Below are positions 29,175 through 38,024 of a DNA stretch of 64,000 nucleotides, piece after piece. The stretch's first letter is position 1. Each line of letters begins with the position of its first letter. Both the position numbers and the translations under genes were made by a program. Origin of the DNA: Trichomonas vaginalis G3 (Eukaryota > Parabasalia > Trichomonadida > Trichomonadidae). The stretch is from NCBI RefSeq assembly GCF_026262505.1, contig NC_067208.1:9557962-9621961 (forward strand), given 5' to 3'. The notes beneath the pieces were generated by a model. That model saw only the letters and a list, made by a program, of their open reading frames with translations. It was not told where the DNA came from and did no database searches.

Positions 29175-30747
29175 ATGCAGAACGAACAGCTAAACGAATT
29201 TACTCCAGCAGAGCATATTCATCAGATTCGCTCATATTTCGATATCATAGACAATGCAGTTCAAATTGGTGACACTAATAGAAAATATTCTGACGCAAAG
29301 ATTCCATCACAACCTGGAACTGCTAAAGATAACACATGGGTAACATTCAATCTCTCACCTCCTGGTGAAAATATGTTGGACCTTTACAATACATTCATTA
29401 CGTATAAAATGGAAGGTCAATTTATTGCAGATAAAGAAATTGGTTCAGGTTCCAATAAAACAAACCCACCAGGATTTTGGATTGGTTTCGATGACGCTTT
29501 CTATGCAGTTGCTGGATATCAAATCCTTGCAAATGGTCATATCGTATATTCTCAAGACAACGCAAGAGAAGAAGCATATATAACTTCAAACTCACAAACT
29601 ACCGAACAAATAAAGAAAGTAGATGTTTTCTCAAAGACTCGACATGAAGATGTATGGAGTCATTCGGGAACATGCAGAACAGGACAAATTGTTAGTGGTC
29701 CAATTACAGCAGGAAAATCATTTGATTTTAAGCTTCGTTTAAGAATTCCTGTTGAAGATTCCTTCCATTAGAAGCTATTCGATTTATTCCAGCTTTTGCA
29801 GGAAACATTCAGCTTAAAGTAAAGTTCAGTAGCGACGCCTTACAATGCACATCTATATCTGTAAATGATATCATTGCTTTCAATCCAACTCTTAAAGTTG
29901 CATTTGCTTCAGATTCAAATCCACCGACAAATAAATTTGTTCCATGGAATGAACCATTCACTATGATAACGAAGGCAATAGAAGCTAGTGGAACAGTTAC
30001 TATTACAACTGTAACCCAGCAACTATTTCGAACAAAGATGGATTTAATGAATGTTTCATTCATCCAAAGTCATTCTCTTTAGACCCTAACATTTATACAG
30101 AACTTGTAGAACATTATACAAACGAGGCTTTATGTTTTCCTGTTAAAGTTATGGATTGGATTCCTATGGACGGTTCATTCTCAAAGAATACAGATAGTTC
30201 AAGTGCAACATTTACAGCAGCTTATACGCCTATTAATGTTAAAAGTATTTGGGCACTATTTAGAAAGAAAGACAACTATTATGTTAATTTTGAGAACCCT
30301 AAGTTTAAATATCTTCAGCTTTCCATGGGAGCTTATGGAAATATGCCTGCAGAACCTGAAAAATCATATGGACCTGTATTTTATGAAATGGTTGCGAACG
30401 CTTGCAATACAAACAATGATATGATAGGATTTAATGAAGATGTTATGAGGTCATTGGTGGATGATGGTAGTGTGGAACATAAATGGGATAGCTATGACAA
30501 CACACATTTCTTATGTGGTTTTCCAACTGAAGTGGACTTTTGCTTCCAGCAAGGTCAAACATCTACTGCTCCAATAACATACAAATTGTCTGTTAAAGGA
30601 CCTATTGAACTAGCAACTGAAAACGTACCAAAGCCACTTATTGGATTTATGAGGGATTGTTGCTTTGCAATACAAGTAAGACAGTCAGGCATACCAATAA
30701 TAAGACTTGACGATTATAACTTAGCAACTGACGACAGTGAGGAATAA
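29175..30747 (+). CDS. Putative major capsid protein (double jelly-roll), two frameshifts
   Basis: About 524 codons in three frames. Part 1 starts MQNEQLNEFTPAEHIHQIRS and includes TWVTFNLSPPGENMLDLYNT and FKLRLRIPV. Part 2, after a lost A near 29755, reads LEAIRFIPAFAGNIQLKVKF. Part 3, after an undercalled C-run near 30015, includes NECFIHPKSFSLDPNIY and YLQLSMGAYGNMPAEPEKSY and ends in an acidic tail. Length, strand-rich composition, the first-domain end with FRLRIPxRRFLPLEAIRFxP (seen in element 2) and location fit the double-jelly-roll capsid proteins of Polintons. This is family knowledge plus inference, not a proven match. Upstream is TTTTTATCTGAAGTAAATAC, the element's promoter-like motif. 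Confidence 0.65.
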
Positions 30748-30777
30748 AGGATGAACGTTTATTTTTAAAGCTTATAA

Positions 30778-31236
30778 ATGAGTTCTTCATCAAGCTCTCG
30801 TGAACCTTCACCATCTATGAAACAAACTTTACCAAACGATTATGGAGCACCTATTGAATATTTCTTACGAGCTGCACAATGGCAAAGAGCTGTCTCACCA
30901 AGGTTAGGTGTTCCACCAGCTCCTGTCAAAAATAGCATTTGGTCAAGTCCTTATATAAAATATGGTCTCCCACTAGGTTTGCTAGCTACAGCAGGAGCAG
31001 TAATGATGTTGAAAAGAAATAAAGCAAATGTTGTAAATAATACTGAAGTAGCTGAAGTTAAACAAACTCCAACACCTTCGCCAAAACCAACGCCTTCACA
31101 AACAACACCTTCAATGACTCCTGAACCTATGGAATTACAAACTCCTGTTCAAAAGTCAACTCCAAAACCGACTCCAACATTTAAACCAGAACCTACACCA
31201 CAAATAAATCGTAAAACTCCTGCGTTTCCTTACTGA
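30778..31236 (+). CDS. Pro/Thr-rich single-pass membrane protein of the Maverick
   Basis: This 152-residue protein (MSSSSSSREPSPSMKQTLPN) has a hydrophobic segment at about residues 59-78 (YIKYGLPLGLLATAGAVMML) followed by KRNK, then a long Pro/Thr/Lys-rich tail with repeated PTPSPKPTP and TPKPTPTFKPEPTP. It is intact in both elements. The layout suggests a virion or host-membrane protein with an extended tail. It follows the capsid gene by 30 bases. Confidence 0.7.
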   Translation: MSSSSSSREPSPSMKQTLPNDYGAPIEYFLRAAQWQRAVSPRLGVPPAPVKNSIWSSPYIKYGLPLGLLATAGAVMMLKRNKANVVNNTEVAEVKQTPTPSPKPTPSQTTPSMTPEPMELQTPVQKSTPKPTPTFKPEPTPQINRKTPAFPY

Positions 31237-31283
31237 AAAATAACGTTATTTTTATTTAATATTAAAATTTTTATTTGATTGAA

Positions 31284-31520
31284 ATGACGACTAAAGTCAC
31301 TGAAGCAATGAAACAAAAGTTTTTGGTAGAATACATTAAATCAGGAACTATTCCAGAAGGTTTTTACATTCATACTATGAAGGATGGTAGAGTTCAGTTT
31401 AGAAAGATAAAGCAACCATTAGATAAAGAAGGAATTTTGAGAAAGATTAAACTTCATGAGGACAACATTGCTGAACTTAAGAAGAAGTTAGAAGAGTTGG
31501 AGAAAGGAAGAGAGTTATAA
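31284..31520 (+). CDS. Small coiled-coil protein at the edge of the terminal repeat
   Basis: The ATG at 31284 (MTTKVTEAMKQKFLVEYIKS) is preferred over an upstream TTG. The middle reads GFYIHTMKDGRVQFRKIKQP, and the last 30 residues form a clear coiled coil (KLHEDNIAELKKKLEELEKG). 78 codons. The ATG follows TTTTTATTTGATTGAA. The stop lies at the inner border of the terminal repeat. It is present in element 2 (50758-50991). Confidence 0.65.
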   Translation: MTTKVTEAMKQKFLVEYIKSGTIPEGFYIHTMKDGRVQFRKIKQPLDKEGILRKIKLHEDNIAELKKKLEELEKGREL

Positions 31521-32166
31521 AGCAATGAATTCAACAGGGTGAAAAAAGAGGTGAAAAAAGAGGTGAGATCTCACCACTTCACCTAAATTTAAATGGATGT
31601 TTTCATACGTGTGAGAGTGGTGATATCATTAATTTTTAAGTTTATTTTTTATTTTATTTTATATAAATGACGAAAACTATTGAGATAACAAACTACAACG
31701 GTCATGAGTTCAAGAATTTGTTCTTCGTTCCTCGTGAAAATACATTCTATCAGATACGAGGGAGAAAGGGTAAAGTTAGTTTGAGCGTTTATGAAGGAAT
31801 GAAGAATGGAAAGTTTATACAAGCATACGATACAAACGGTAAACGTGTTTCATTAGCTTTGTCAAAACTTACTAACATTCATTTTGACAGTGATTTTGAC
31901 CTATATGAAGAGAAAGTGAGTCAGAAGATTATGAGCTGTTATGTGAAGCACAGCAATGGGAGGAGTTGCAATACTTTTGTAAGTGAGAACGTTTATTTTT
32001 ACATTAATGAAGTCGTTTGTGGTTGGCGGTTTGTAAATATTTAAGGTTAAGTTAGTGTTGTCGTTTGTGTTGTAAAATATACGTTAATGGTTTCGTAAAG
32101 TGTCAAAACCGCTAAGTTGTGTAGGAGGCGCGCAGTGCCACAGTACACGACTTAGGTATACTAACT
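31521..32166. repeat. Right terminal repeat of Maverick element 1
   Basis: Begins after the 31284 gene with AGCAATGAATTCAACAGGGT and contains the palindrome GGTGAGATCTCACC. It carries the gene at 31667 and ends ...GACTTAGGTATACTAACT at 32166. The first 145 or so bases and the last 140 or so match element 2 closely, but the middle (the gene) is strongly diverged. It lacks the inverted left partner because of the gap. The five bases after it (ATTAT) should equal those before the hidden left end. Confidence 0.75.
31667..32044 (+). CDS. Terminal-repeat-encoded protein, divergent variant
   Basis: This 125-residue protein (MTKTIEITNYNGHEFKNLFF) is homologous but strongly diverged from the 94-residue protein at the same place in element 2 (51157-51441). 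They share xxIxxYNxHxFKxLFFxPExNxFxQI and a following SLxVYxxxxxxxIxxYDxxGK core. The C-terminal third here (KIMSCYVKHSNGRSCNTFVS) has no counterpart in element 2. Element 2 carries its version in both termini. Function unknown. Confidence 0.6.
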   Translation: MTKTIEITNYNGHEFKNLFFVPRENTFYQIRGRKGKVSLSVYEGMKNGKFIQAYDTNGKRVSLALSKLTNIHFDSDFDLYEEKVSQKIMSCYVKHSNGRSCNTFVSENVYFYINEVVCGWRFVNI

Positions 32167-32363
32167 ATTATAATAGAAATTTGCTATGACAGAAAGAATA
32201 AAACTATAGCAAAAAGAATTATTGTTATTTCGATGATATTTTGTAATATTCTTCGTTTACAAATGATTGGACATTGTATCTTGGGGAGATGTTGGATAAT
32301 AAATTTAACGATTTCTTATTCAATTCTATTATATCATTGCTATCTTGAAGTGGAAAATTTTTC

Positions 32364-32491
32364 TTAAGAGTGCACTTACACCTGTATTACATGTCCTTCG
32401 ATTCAGATGTTTAAGGTTAATTTTCAATGACACTTCGCACCATTTGTCAGAAATTTGAATTAAAGTCAGATACGCGTAAGTGCACCCTTAA
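32364..32491. mobile_element. 128-bp TTAA-flanked MITE
   Basis: The ends are TTAAGAGTGCACTTAC (left) and GTAAGTGCACCCTTAA (right), inverted with one mismatch and bounded by TTAA on both sides. There is no ORF. The same terminal sequence (TTAAGGGTGCAC) bounds the region 52707-55347. A TTAA target is the rule for piggyBac-type elements, whose TIRs also begin with a run of C or G, so this is a candidate piggyBac-like MITE. Confidence 0.65.
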
Positions 32492-32735
32492 GAACATTTG
32501 TCATTACAAGTATAAGTAAAGACACTCAAGATGCATTTTTGTCATTCAATAATCTATTCTCTCGCTATTGCAAACAATTTCAAATGTCGCATTCAATTTC
32601 TGTGTAATACAATATCATTCACTAGGATCAGTTTATTCATAACTTTACTCACTTTTCAACATATTTCTGTAAAGCAGGATAAATATGCTTCCAATACGTA
32701 ACATCATTTATCATTTTCCTTTAGACAAGTGCGTT

Positions 32736-32740
32736 AATTT
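32736..32740. repeat. Target site duplication AATTT, left copy
   Basis: AATTT directly precedes AGTTAGTATGG, the start of element 2, and recurs at 51667-51671 directly after its last base. A 5-bp duplication fits retroviral-type integrase action (Mavericks usually give 5-6 bp). Confidence 0.75.
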
Positions 32741-33432
32741 AGTTAGTATGGTTAAGTCGTGTACTGAGGCACTGCGCACCTACTTACCCATTATATGTGA
32801 ATTCGACACTTTACAAAACCGTTAACGTATATTTTACAACACAAACGACAACACTAACTTAACCTTAAATATTTACAAAGCCGCCAACCACTTCACTAAC
32901 GAACTCACTAATGTAAAAAATAAACGTTCTCACTATCGTTCTCACTAACGACTTCACTAATGTTCTCATAAATTTTCCTCAATATCTTCATCATCAGTGT
33001 TAACCCTATTGTAGTCATACTTGAAGCCATAAACTTTCTCTAACTTCTTAACGTACAATTTACATAACTTACCTTCGTCATCATATGGTTTAATGATATA
33101 ACTATTTCTATCTTTATACACAGTCAATGAAAAGTCAACTGGTCTCGGATGTATTTGAAAGAACATGTTTATGCTCAGGAAGGAAGAATAAATGTTTAAA
33201 TGTATGTTTGTTATACTGTGGAATTTCGAATGAGTTGCTTTTGTTCTGTCATTTACATCCAAATAAAAATTTTCAGTAAAATAAAAAATAAACTTAAAAA
33301 TAAATGATATCACCACCCTCACACGTATGAAAACATAGCACAAAAATAAATTTAGGTGAAGTGGTGAGATCTCACCTGTTTTTTCACCTCTTTTTTCACC
33401 CTGTTGAATTCATTGCTTTATAACTCTCTTCC
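32741..33432. repeat. Left terminal inverted repeat of element 2
   Basis: Inverse of 50977-51666 with few differences, about 690 bp. It contains the palindrome GGTGAGATCTCACC (near 33363-33376), a frameshifted copy of the terminal gene, and at its inner edge the 3' end of the gene at 33409-33936. Confidence 0.9.
32966..33252 (-). pseudogene. Terminal-repeat gene, left copy (frameshifted)
   Basis: Inverse copy of 51157-51441. It starts at the same ATG (MTEQKQLIR) but has one extra A early (CGAAATTCC versus CGAATTCC) and another near 33185 (CATAAACATG versus CATAACATG), so the start and end lie in different frames. The body from MFFQIHPRPVDFSLTVYKDR to the stop is open. The extra As may be sequencing error, since the two termini should be near-identical. 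Confidence 0.6.
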
Positions 33433-33936
33433 TTGGTTTCTTTTTAGTTGCTTTCTTCACGTCTGTCTCCAACTTGACTGTCTTTCTTCTTCGCCGTAAT
33501 GATACCAGTTACTTCCACCAGTCAATGGGTCAAATGGTCTTTCGTAAGGGTTTCCATACATTCCATAGGGACCATACGGAAGAACTACTGGTGGAGAAGA
33601 AACATTTTCTTTAGTTCCATCGAATCTATTTAAATGCATTGTTTCACCTTTCATCTGGTCATTAAAGTCTTTTGCGTGTTTTGCAAACTCATCGTCCTTT
33701 CCTAAAGCATTTTCTGACTCAGTCGCAACCAAATTGGATGCTTTATTTATGAGCCCTATTTTATTTAATCTTAACTTCTTTGCAACCCAGCCTCCAATCT
33801 TCCCTTTATTTGCATCTAATGTCTTCGAAACCATTCCTCCACTCATTTTATTTACTGCGTCATAAGCTCCAAGTGCTTTTGCTCCAAATGCTAATGCTTT
33901 TGTTCCCATTGCGCCTAAAGCTGCCCAAGCTACCAT
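33409..33936 (-). CDS. Ala/Gly-rich Maverick protein with basic tail
   Basis: Starts MVAWAALGAMGTKALAFGAK. The hydrophobic Ala/Gly-rich first 30 residues could insert into a membrane or resemble the amphipathic start of a capsid-internal protein. Later come WVAKKLRLNKIGLINKASNL and a Tyr/Pro-rich stretch, VLPYGPYGMYGNPYERPFDP. The annotated frame stops at 33457, but a one-base shift near 33490 opens a basic tail (VKKATKKKPRKRVIKQ) ending at 33409 inside the terminal repeat. The tail is probably the true C terminus. Function unknown. Confidence 0.55.
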
Positions 33937-34017
33937 TTACACCATATTAAAATCATCTCTCTTCAATATTATCTCATAAAGTTCTCGTTACTGGAGAAAG
34001 TCAATGAAACATAAGCG

Positions 34018-34050
34018 TTCTCACGGGCTTCGCCCTCACCGCTTTGCGGT
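34018..34050. repeat. Twin GC-rich mini-hairpins
   Basis: GGGCTTCGCCC followed by ACCGCTTTGCGGT, two small palindromes with TTCG- and TTTG-type loops, inserted between small genes in AT-rich sequence. They belong to a set seen at 14699-14728, 36983-37015, 40863-40877 and 47012-47029. Confidence 0.6.
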
Positions 34051-34161
34051 CTATCTAACTTCTTTCTTTATATCATCTATACGCTTCAAAATGTCTGAAC
34101 AATTGCTAACATCTTCTAAAACAGTTATTTCATCATGAATGACCTTCAAGAACAAGCTCAT
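34051..34161 (-). CDS. 36-residue open frame MSLFLKVIHDEITVLEDVSN
   Basis: Its ATG immediately follows the stop of the upstream gene on the same strand (TAA-ATG with no gap), and it ends at the hairpin pair. The charged helical end reads CSDILKRIDDIKKEVR. The tight spacing argues for a real small gene. There is no second copy in the window to check conservation. Confidence 0.4.
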   Translation of the reverse strand: MSLFLKVIHDEITVLEDVSNCSDILKRIDDIKKEVR

Positions 34162-35038
34162 TTAATATGCTATTAAAATCATTTCAATAATGAGTCCATC
34201 CTTTCCGTCTTTGGGTAGCACAACATCTTTCATTGAAGAAGGTTCGACAAGTCTTATGTTAAACTTACTGACAAATTTGTTATACTATAATGCTTCGGCG
34301 GCGAATACATGTAGTTTGAAAGACATAATATAGATTCTTCAGCAAATTCACTTATACTGGATTTTATAACAATGTTCTCACGAGACCAAATACCACCAAT
34401 TGACAATCTTGTAAGCAATCCTGCTGAACCTTCTACTGTAAATGTCGATGGTAACATTCCACGAAGGTCATCTATGACATCGTTGAGTCACTGTATTTAA
34501 ATATTTTCTTAAAGCAATCGTCATTATCTAACCATGCAATAGCTTTGAAGTTTTCATTCGAATTACATCTGCTTCATTAAATGTAAAACCGACTTCTTTG
34601 CAGAGACGACTTTAAAATCTATTGAGTTTGTTTCAAAATTATATGCTATGGTAACTTCTGAAGGTAATGGATGTCCTTCCGCAGTCAGTTGTTCTCTCAC
34701 TACCATTTGAAGCTTTGTGTTAAAAACTTTCATGTCATCTCCTGTATCTAAGTTCACATACACAGCAACAGGGAAACTATCTTGCTTCTTTGTTTTCATC
34801 ATTATATCTTAAAACATTAAAGTTCTTCAATAATATTGTTCTTCCTGCTGGAATACTTCGAACCTGTCTGATTTCAATAGCTTTCTCACCTCCTACATAC
34901 TTACCCAGTGTCTTGGATATTCATAAGTATACTGACTTTCTTGAATTTTGGTGGTTTCATCATAACATGTTCATAGTATATCTTTATACTCTTGTCAGTT
35001 AGACTCGGTGCTATGTTCTGAATATTTCTGACTTGCAT
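34162..35038 (-). CDS. Maverick structural-type gene t, multiply frameshifted
   Basis: One gene of about 290 codons spread over several frames. It begins MQVRNIQNIAPSLTDKSIKI (ATG at 35036-35038), continues through YVGGEKAIEIRQVRSIPAGR and FPVAVYVNLDTGDDMKVFNT, then VTIAYNFETNSIDFKVVSAK, FKAIAWLDNDDCFKKIF and RLSIGGIWSRENIVIKSSIS, and ends GLIIEMILIAY. Shifts lie near 34915, 34805, 34560 and 34490. Strand-rich segments suggest a structural protein. It is divergent from the ATPase gene with five bases between the ATGs. It is lost in the gap in element 1, so no second copy is available. Confidence 0.45.
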
Positions 35039-35043
35039 TTTTA

Positions 35044-35941
35044 ATGGAGATAAAAATGAAGCATTTAATACATGACGTAGATGAAGACATGAATGAAAGC
35101 AGTGAAAACTCAACAGTTCTCCTCATTCTTCCTTTCAGTAAGGACTATGAGTTCTGTTCAAATGGCGTTTATTTCTATTGTGGAAAGATGGGTTCAGGTA
35201 AGACATTTAATTTAATTCGTCATATACTCATACGAACGTTTAGGAAATGATCATATTATGACCAAATCATTATATCAGCAACTTCAGACTCTATGGATTC
35301 AACAGCGAAAACATTTATGTCAAAAGTTCAAGCCTCTATCGTTAAAGTTCCAGACAGTGAACTCATTGAATTTCTTCAACGTTACATTCGACGTAAGAGA
35401 AAATATTATGCCATCGTTGAATTTATACAGTCAGGAATGCAAAAGACTTCTGAGGAGATGAAAAGAATTATTGACAAACACCACTTACGTCAATACTCAG
35501 GAGTTTACGATATGAAACGACTTACAAACTACATTCTTATCAAAACTTTCAAAATACCCCTTCAAAAAAGTATCCTTCAAACACTCTGCTCGTTTGCGAC
35601 GACTTCGCTGGTAAAGGTTTAGTGTCAAAACCAGACTCACCATTAGCTAACATCATTACTAAAGTCAGACATTACCACTTAACTGTAGCAATACTTATGC
35701 AAACATGGAGGTTTTTAGCTTAAACATAAAACGTCTCATAACTGACTTCGTTATCTTTCAAGGTTTCTCACGTTATGATATTGAACTCATTTGGAAACAG
35801 TCAGGTATAACATTACCTTTTGAAGAAATTTGGGAAGCATATAAGTCTCTCATCTCTCCTCGTTCATACCTTGAGATTCATATCATGACTAATACCATTA
35901 AAGTCAAAAATATTCCATGGGAACGACCAACATTATTTTAA
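35044..35941 (+). CDS. Genome-packaging ATPase (FtsK-HerA type), frameshifted
   Basis: This is the A32-like ATPase that would drive DNA into capsids, about 299 codons in several frames. Walker A is CGKMGSGKTFN (near 35180-35212). Walker B is LLVCDDFAGKG (near 35584-35616). The region TKVRHYHLTVAILMQTWRFL (near 35656-35715) is the sensor/arginine segment with the typical final Gln. The last part, DFVIFQGFSRYDIELIWKQS, closes the fold. Breaks lie near 35248, 35540-35580 and 35710. Its stop overlaps that of the convergent gene a. Element 1's copy lies in the gap. Confidence 0.8.
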
Positions 35942-36337
35942 AGCTTAACCTTCAATTGACTGATGGTAAACAAATTCCATGCATCTCTGTCGCCATTTCT
36001 GTTAATATTTTTGCTGTCATTCATATCATCCACTTCCCATCCGTTAGCTTTTGAGGATATGGGTTAGAATAGCTGTTCTTAAATGAAGGCTTTTCACCTT
36101 TTAGCGCATAAACTCTATAACTTTCTGCATACTTTATGTTTGAACCTCCTGAGCATCATTGACATAAATTTTTATAGGCTTCCACCCTTTGTTCATGTTC
36201 CTGCTTCTTCCCTTAGCTCTTTTGTTCAGTAGTTCTACATCTTTATACACAGCACCTGTCTCAGTGAATTCAACAATATTTTCATTCGTTAGCTTTACAT
36301 TCAAACCCTTGTCGAGTATATTGTTCATTTCATACAT
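35938..36337 (-). CDS. Maverick gene a (complete copy, frameshifted)
   Basis: Same start as at 13952 (MYEMNNILDKGLNVKLTNEN). A missing C/T near 36150 (CTGAGCATC versus CTGAGCCATC in element 1) breaks the frame after IKIYVND. The following part, YAESYRVYALKGEKPSF, is as in element 1. A second shift near 36050 leads to GWEVDDMNDSKNINRNGDRD and the end FTISQLKVKL. About 130 codons if repaired. Function unknown. Confidence 0.5.
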
Positions 36338-36362
36338 ATAAAAGGTTTTTATTCTATATGAA

Positions 36363-36977
36363 ATGAGAAGCAAATCCATCTTAGCTGGTGCCGTTAATGT
36401 TCCAATTGAACCAACATCAAATGTTGACTCACGAACGACAAACAATATTGTCATAAAGAACTATAGTTCAGAGTGTTTGAAAGAAAAAGAACCAGAGCTG
36501 AAATCCGTGAATTTAAACACAGCTTCAAACGCTAACGCTACATCAGATGTTAAGTTAGAGTATCCACCACTGGACCAAATTCTTTCAAGAGAAGCCAACG
36601 ACAATCCTTACACAAATGTTCAAACAAATCCTTCAGATAACGTAGACCATTACCTTCTTCAGTTATACCAAACAATTTTACTCAAAGACGATAAGAAGCT
36701 TTTGACAAATCTTATAAGTAAGAACCAAATAATTCTAACAAAGGAGGACCTTGAAAATGTTATCTCACGAATAACAGGGAAACAATGTGTCATTGACTAT
36801 CTCGACCCTGAAATCGAATGCTGTGGTCAAACTCCACTATTCATGAAAATAGGTAACATCCGCATCATTGAAACACCAGGAACTACAGGAGTTGAGTTTA
36901 AGTATAAATATTCGAATGAATATACAAAACTTTCAACAGAATATAAACTTTGTTTGAAATATGTTTTAGTAAATTAA
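36363..36977 (+). CDS. Maverick gene b, second copy
   Basis: 204 residues, the same protein as at 13978 with only silent changes seen. It is intact in both copies, so it is a useful control showing that not every gene is affected by indels. It ends before a hairpin insert that element 1 lacks. Confidence 0.75.
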   Translation: MRSKSILAGAVNVPIEPTSNVDSRTTNNIVIKNYSSECLKEKEPELKSVNLNTASNANATSDVKLEYPPLDQILSREANDNPYTNVQTNPSDNVDHYLLQLYQTILLKDDKKLLTNLISKNQIILTKEDLENVISRITGKQCVIDYLDPEIECCGQTPLFMKIGNIRIIETPGTTGVEFKYKYSNEYTKLSTEYKLCLKYVLVN

Positions 36978-37027
36978 AGCAGTCAGGACCTTCGGTCTTG
37001 GCGCTTTGCGCCGTCAGTCAAAAAATT
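36978..37027. repeat. GC-rich hairpin insert between convergent genes b and c
   Basis: About 55 bases absent from element 1, where the two genes overlap at their stops. It contains GGACCTTCGGTCTT and GACGGCGCTTTGCGCCGTC, two mini-hairpins of the same type as those at 14699 and 34018. The insert moves the stop of gene c. Confidence 0.65.
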
Positions 37028-37270
37028 TCAAGTTAGCAATTTGTAATATCTATCCAAAACTTCTTCAACACTATTGAACTCATCTTCATAATGCAAACCT
37101 AATCTTATTGACTTGGTGCAGTTTTCACTAACACAATATTTTTCTGTTCTCTTGACTGACATAACTAACTCATTTGTTTCATCAAACAGCAACAACCAAA
37201 GTTCATGACCTAATACATAACATTCATACTTTATATTTTTAGCTCTGAGTTCTCTTGTAAGCTGTTGCAT
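37028..37270 (-). CDS. Maverick gene c, second copy
   Basis: 80 residues, open throughout: MQQLTRELRAKNIKYECYVL, ELWLLLFDETNELVMSVKRT, then CVSENCTKSIRLGLHYEDEF and ending YYKLLT. It lacks the ten-codon hairpin insert of element 1. It overlaps gene d by 40 bases. Function unknown. Confidence 0.6.
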   Translation of the reverse strand: MQQLTRELRAKNIKYECYVLGHELWLLLFDETNELVMSVKRTEKYCVSENCTKSIRLGLHYEDEFNSVEEVLDRYYKLLT

Positions 37271-38007
37271 TTAATATTTTCTAAAAAGTCAACTTCAACA
37301 GTCATTCGCACTGGTGCCTTCAGTTCTACAGGCTCTCCTTGAAAGTCAACAAGTCTGAATTGCATGTCTTTCAAATTATGAGGACTAATGCGAACCCATT
37401 TACCTAAATGAGTTGCTATGACAGGAACGTTTGGAATGAACATTGAATTGACTGCATAACAGAAGGATTTATATTCTACTGAACCTTTACTATTAACTCC
37501 TGAAATGCCTGTGACATTAGCTATTTTAGACTCAATGTATAAACAATTGCCATAACATACGTATGGAACAGATTTCATCTCAATCGTTTTGTCAACACTT
37601 TTCAAAGGAAATGTCATATGGTATGCTCCTAAAAGAAGTTGTACTCTATGACTCATTCGTGTTATCTTAAACTCCTTCGCATAACTGAACTTCAAAACTC
37701 CTGCAATAAGTTTAACATTCATTAAGTTTTCTTCGTTATCCTTGTTTATTGTAGTATTTATGAGAGCATTTAACACTCCAGCTAATGTTTCCATCTTATA
37801 TTCTACATTATTGTGAAATCTTATTTCGTGCTTCTTTCCATCTATTTCAATCTCCATGAAATCTGTTTCATCTGTTATGACAAAAGTTGCGATAGTATTG
37901 AAGTCAACAACTCTGAAAGCAAGCGCTTCATTCTGAAGACCTAAGTTTGTTTGTAGCTTTACTGTCCCGTATTCGTTTGGGTCTGTACTTTGCAAATAGG
38001 ACAACAT
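37231..38007 (-). CDS. Maverick gene d, jelly-roll-like minor capsid candidate (intact)
   Basis: 258 residues, the intact version of the gene at 14818-15578. It starts MLSYLQSTDPNEYGTVKLQT. Strand-rich landmarks are ATFVITDETDFMEIEIDGKK, KFSYAKEFKITRMSHRVQLL, YGNCLYIESKIANVTGISG, IPNVPVIATHLGKWVRISPH and MQFRLVDFQGEPVELKAPVR. The paired-sheet pattern and gene position suggest a penton or minor capsid protein of the Polinton type (inference). The region of about residues 60-110 differs much more from element 1 than the rest. Confidence 0.6.
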   Translation of the reverse strand: MLSYLQSTDPNEYGTVKLQTNLGLQNEALAFRVVDFNTIATFVITDETDFMEIEIDGKKHEIRFHNNVEYKMETLAGVLNALINTTINKDNEENLMNVKLIAGVLKFSYAKEFKITRMSHRVQLLLGAYHMTFPLKSVDKTIEMKSVPYVCYGNCLYIESKIANVTGISGVNSKGSVEYKSFCYAVNSMFIPNVPVIATHLGKWVRISPHNLKDMQFRLVDFQGEPVELKAPVRMTVEVDFLENIKCNSLQENSELKI

Positions 38008-38024
38008 TTTATTCTCATTAAAAT

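Larger units (their letters stand above)
13689..32166 (+). mobile_element. Maverick/Polinton element 1 (left end missing in gap)
   Basis: This virus-like DNA transposon is collinear with element 2. It carries jelly-roll-like capsid candidates, a collagen-like fibre, a retroviral-type integrase, a KilA-N protein, protein-primed DNA polymerase B and a putative double-jelly-roll capsid protein. It ends with the inverted-repeat terminus ...ACACGACTTAGGTATACTAACT (last base 32166), equivalent to the right end of element 2. The left end is lost in the N gap. It retains about 2.6 kb (rest of the integrase, the gene at 20026 and repeats) that element 2 has deleted. Composition is visibly less AT-rich than the host flanks. 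Several genes have single-base frameshifts, often in homopolymers. Confidence 0.92.
32167..32740. other. Host spacer between the two Mavericks
   Basis: 574 bp of AT-rich host DNA with no gene seen. It contains the 128-bp TTAA-flanked MITE and ends with the AATTT target duplication of element 2. Confidence 0.7.

Noticed and set aside
32155-32166. ACTAAC at Maverick ends as a trichomonad intron branch/3' splice motif
   Set aside because: It is not followed by ACACAG, no matching 5' splice site was seen, and it is explained by the inverted terminus.
36363-36977. Adenain-like maturation protease for gene b
   Set aside because: Expected in Mavericks, but no His-Asp/Asn-Cys arrangement could be recognised in this or any other gene of the elements.
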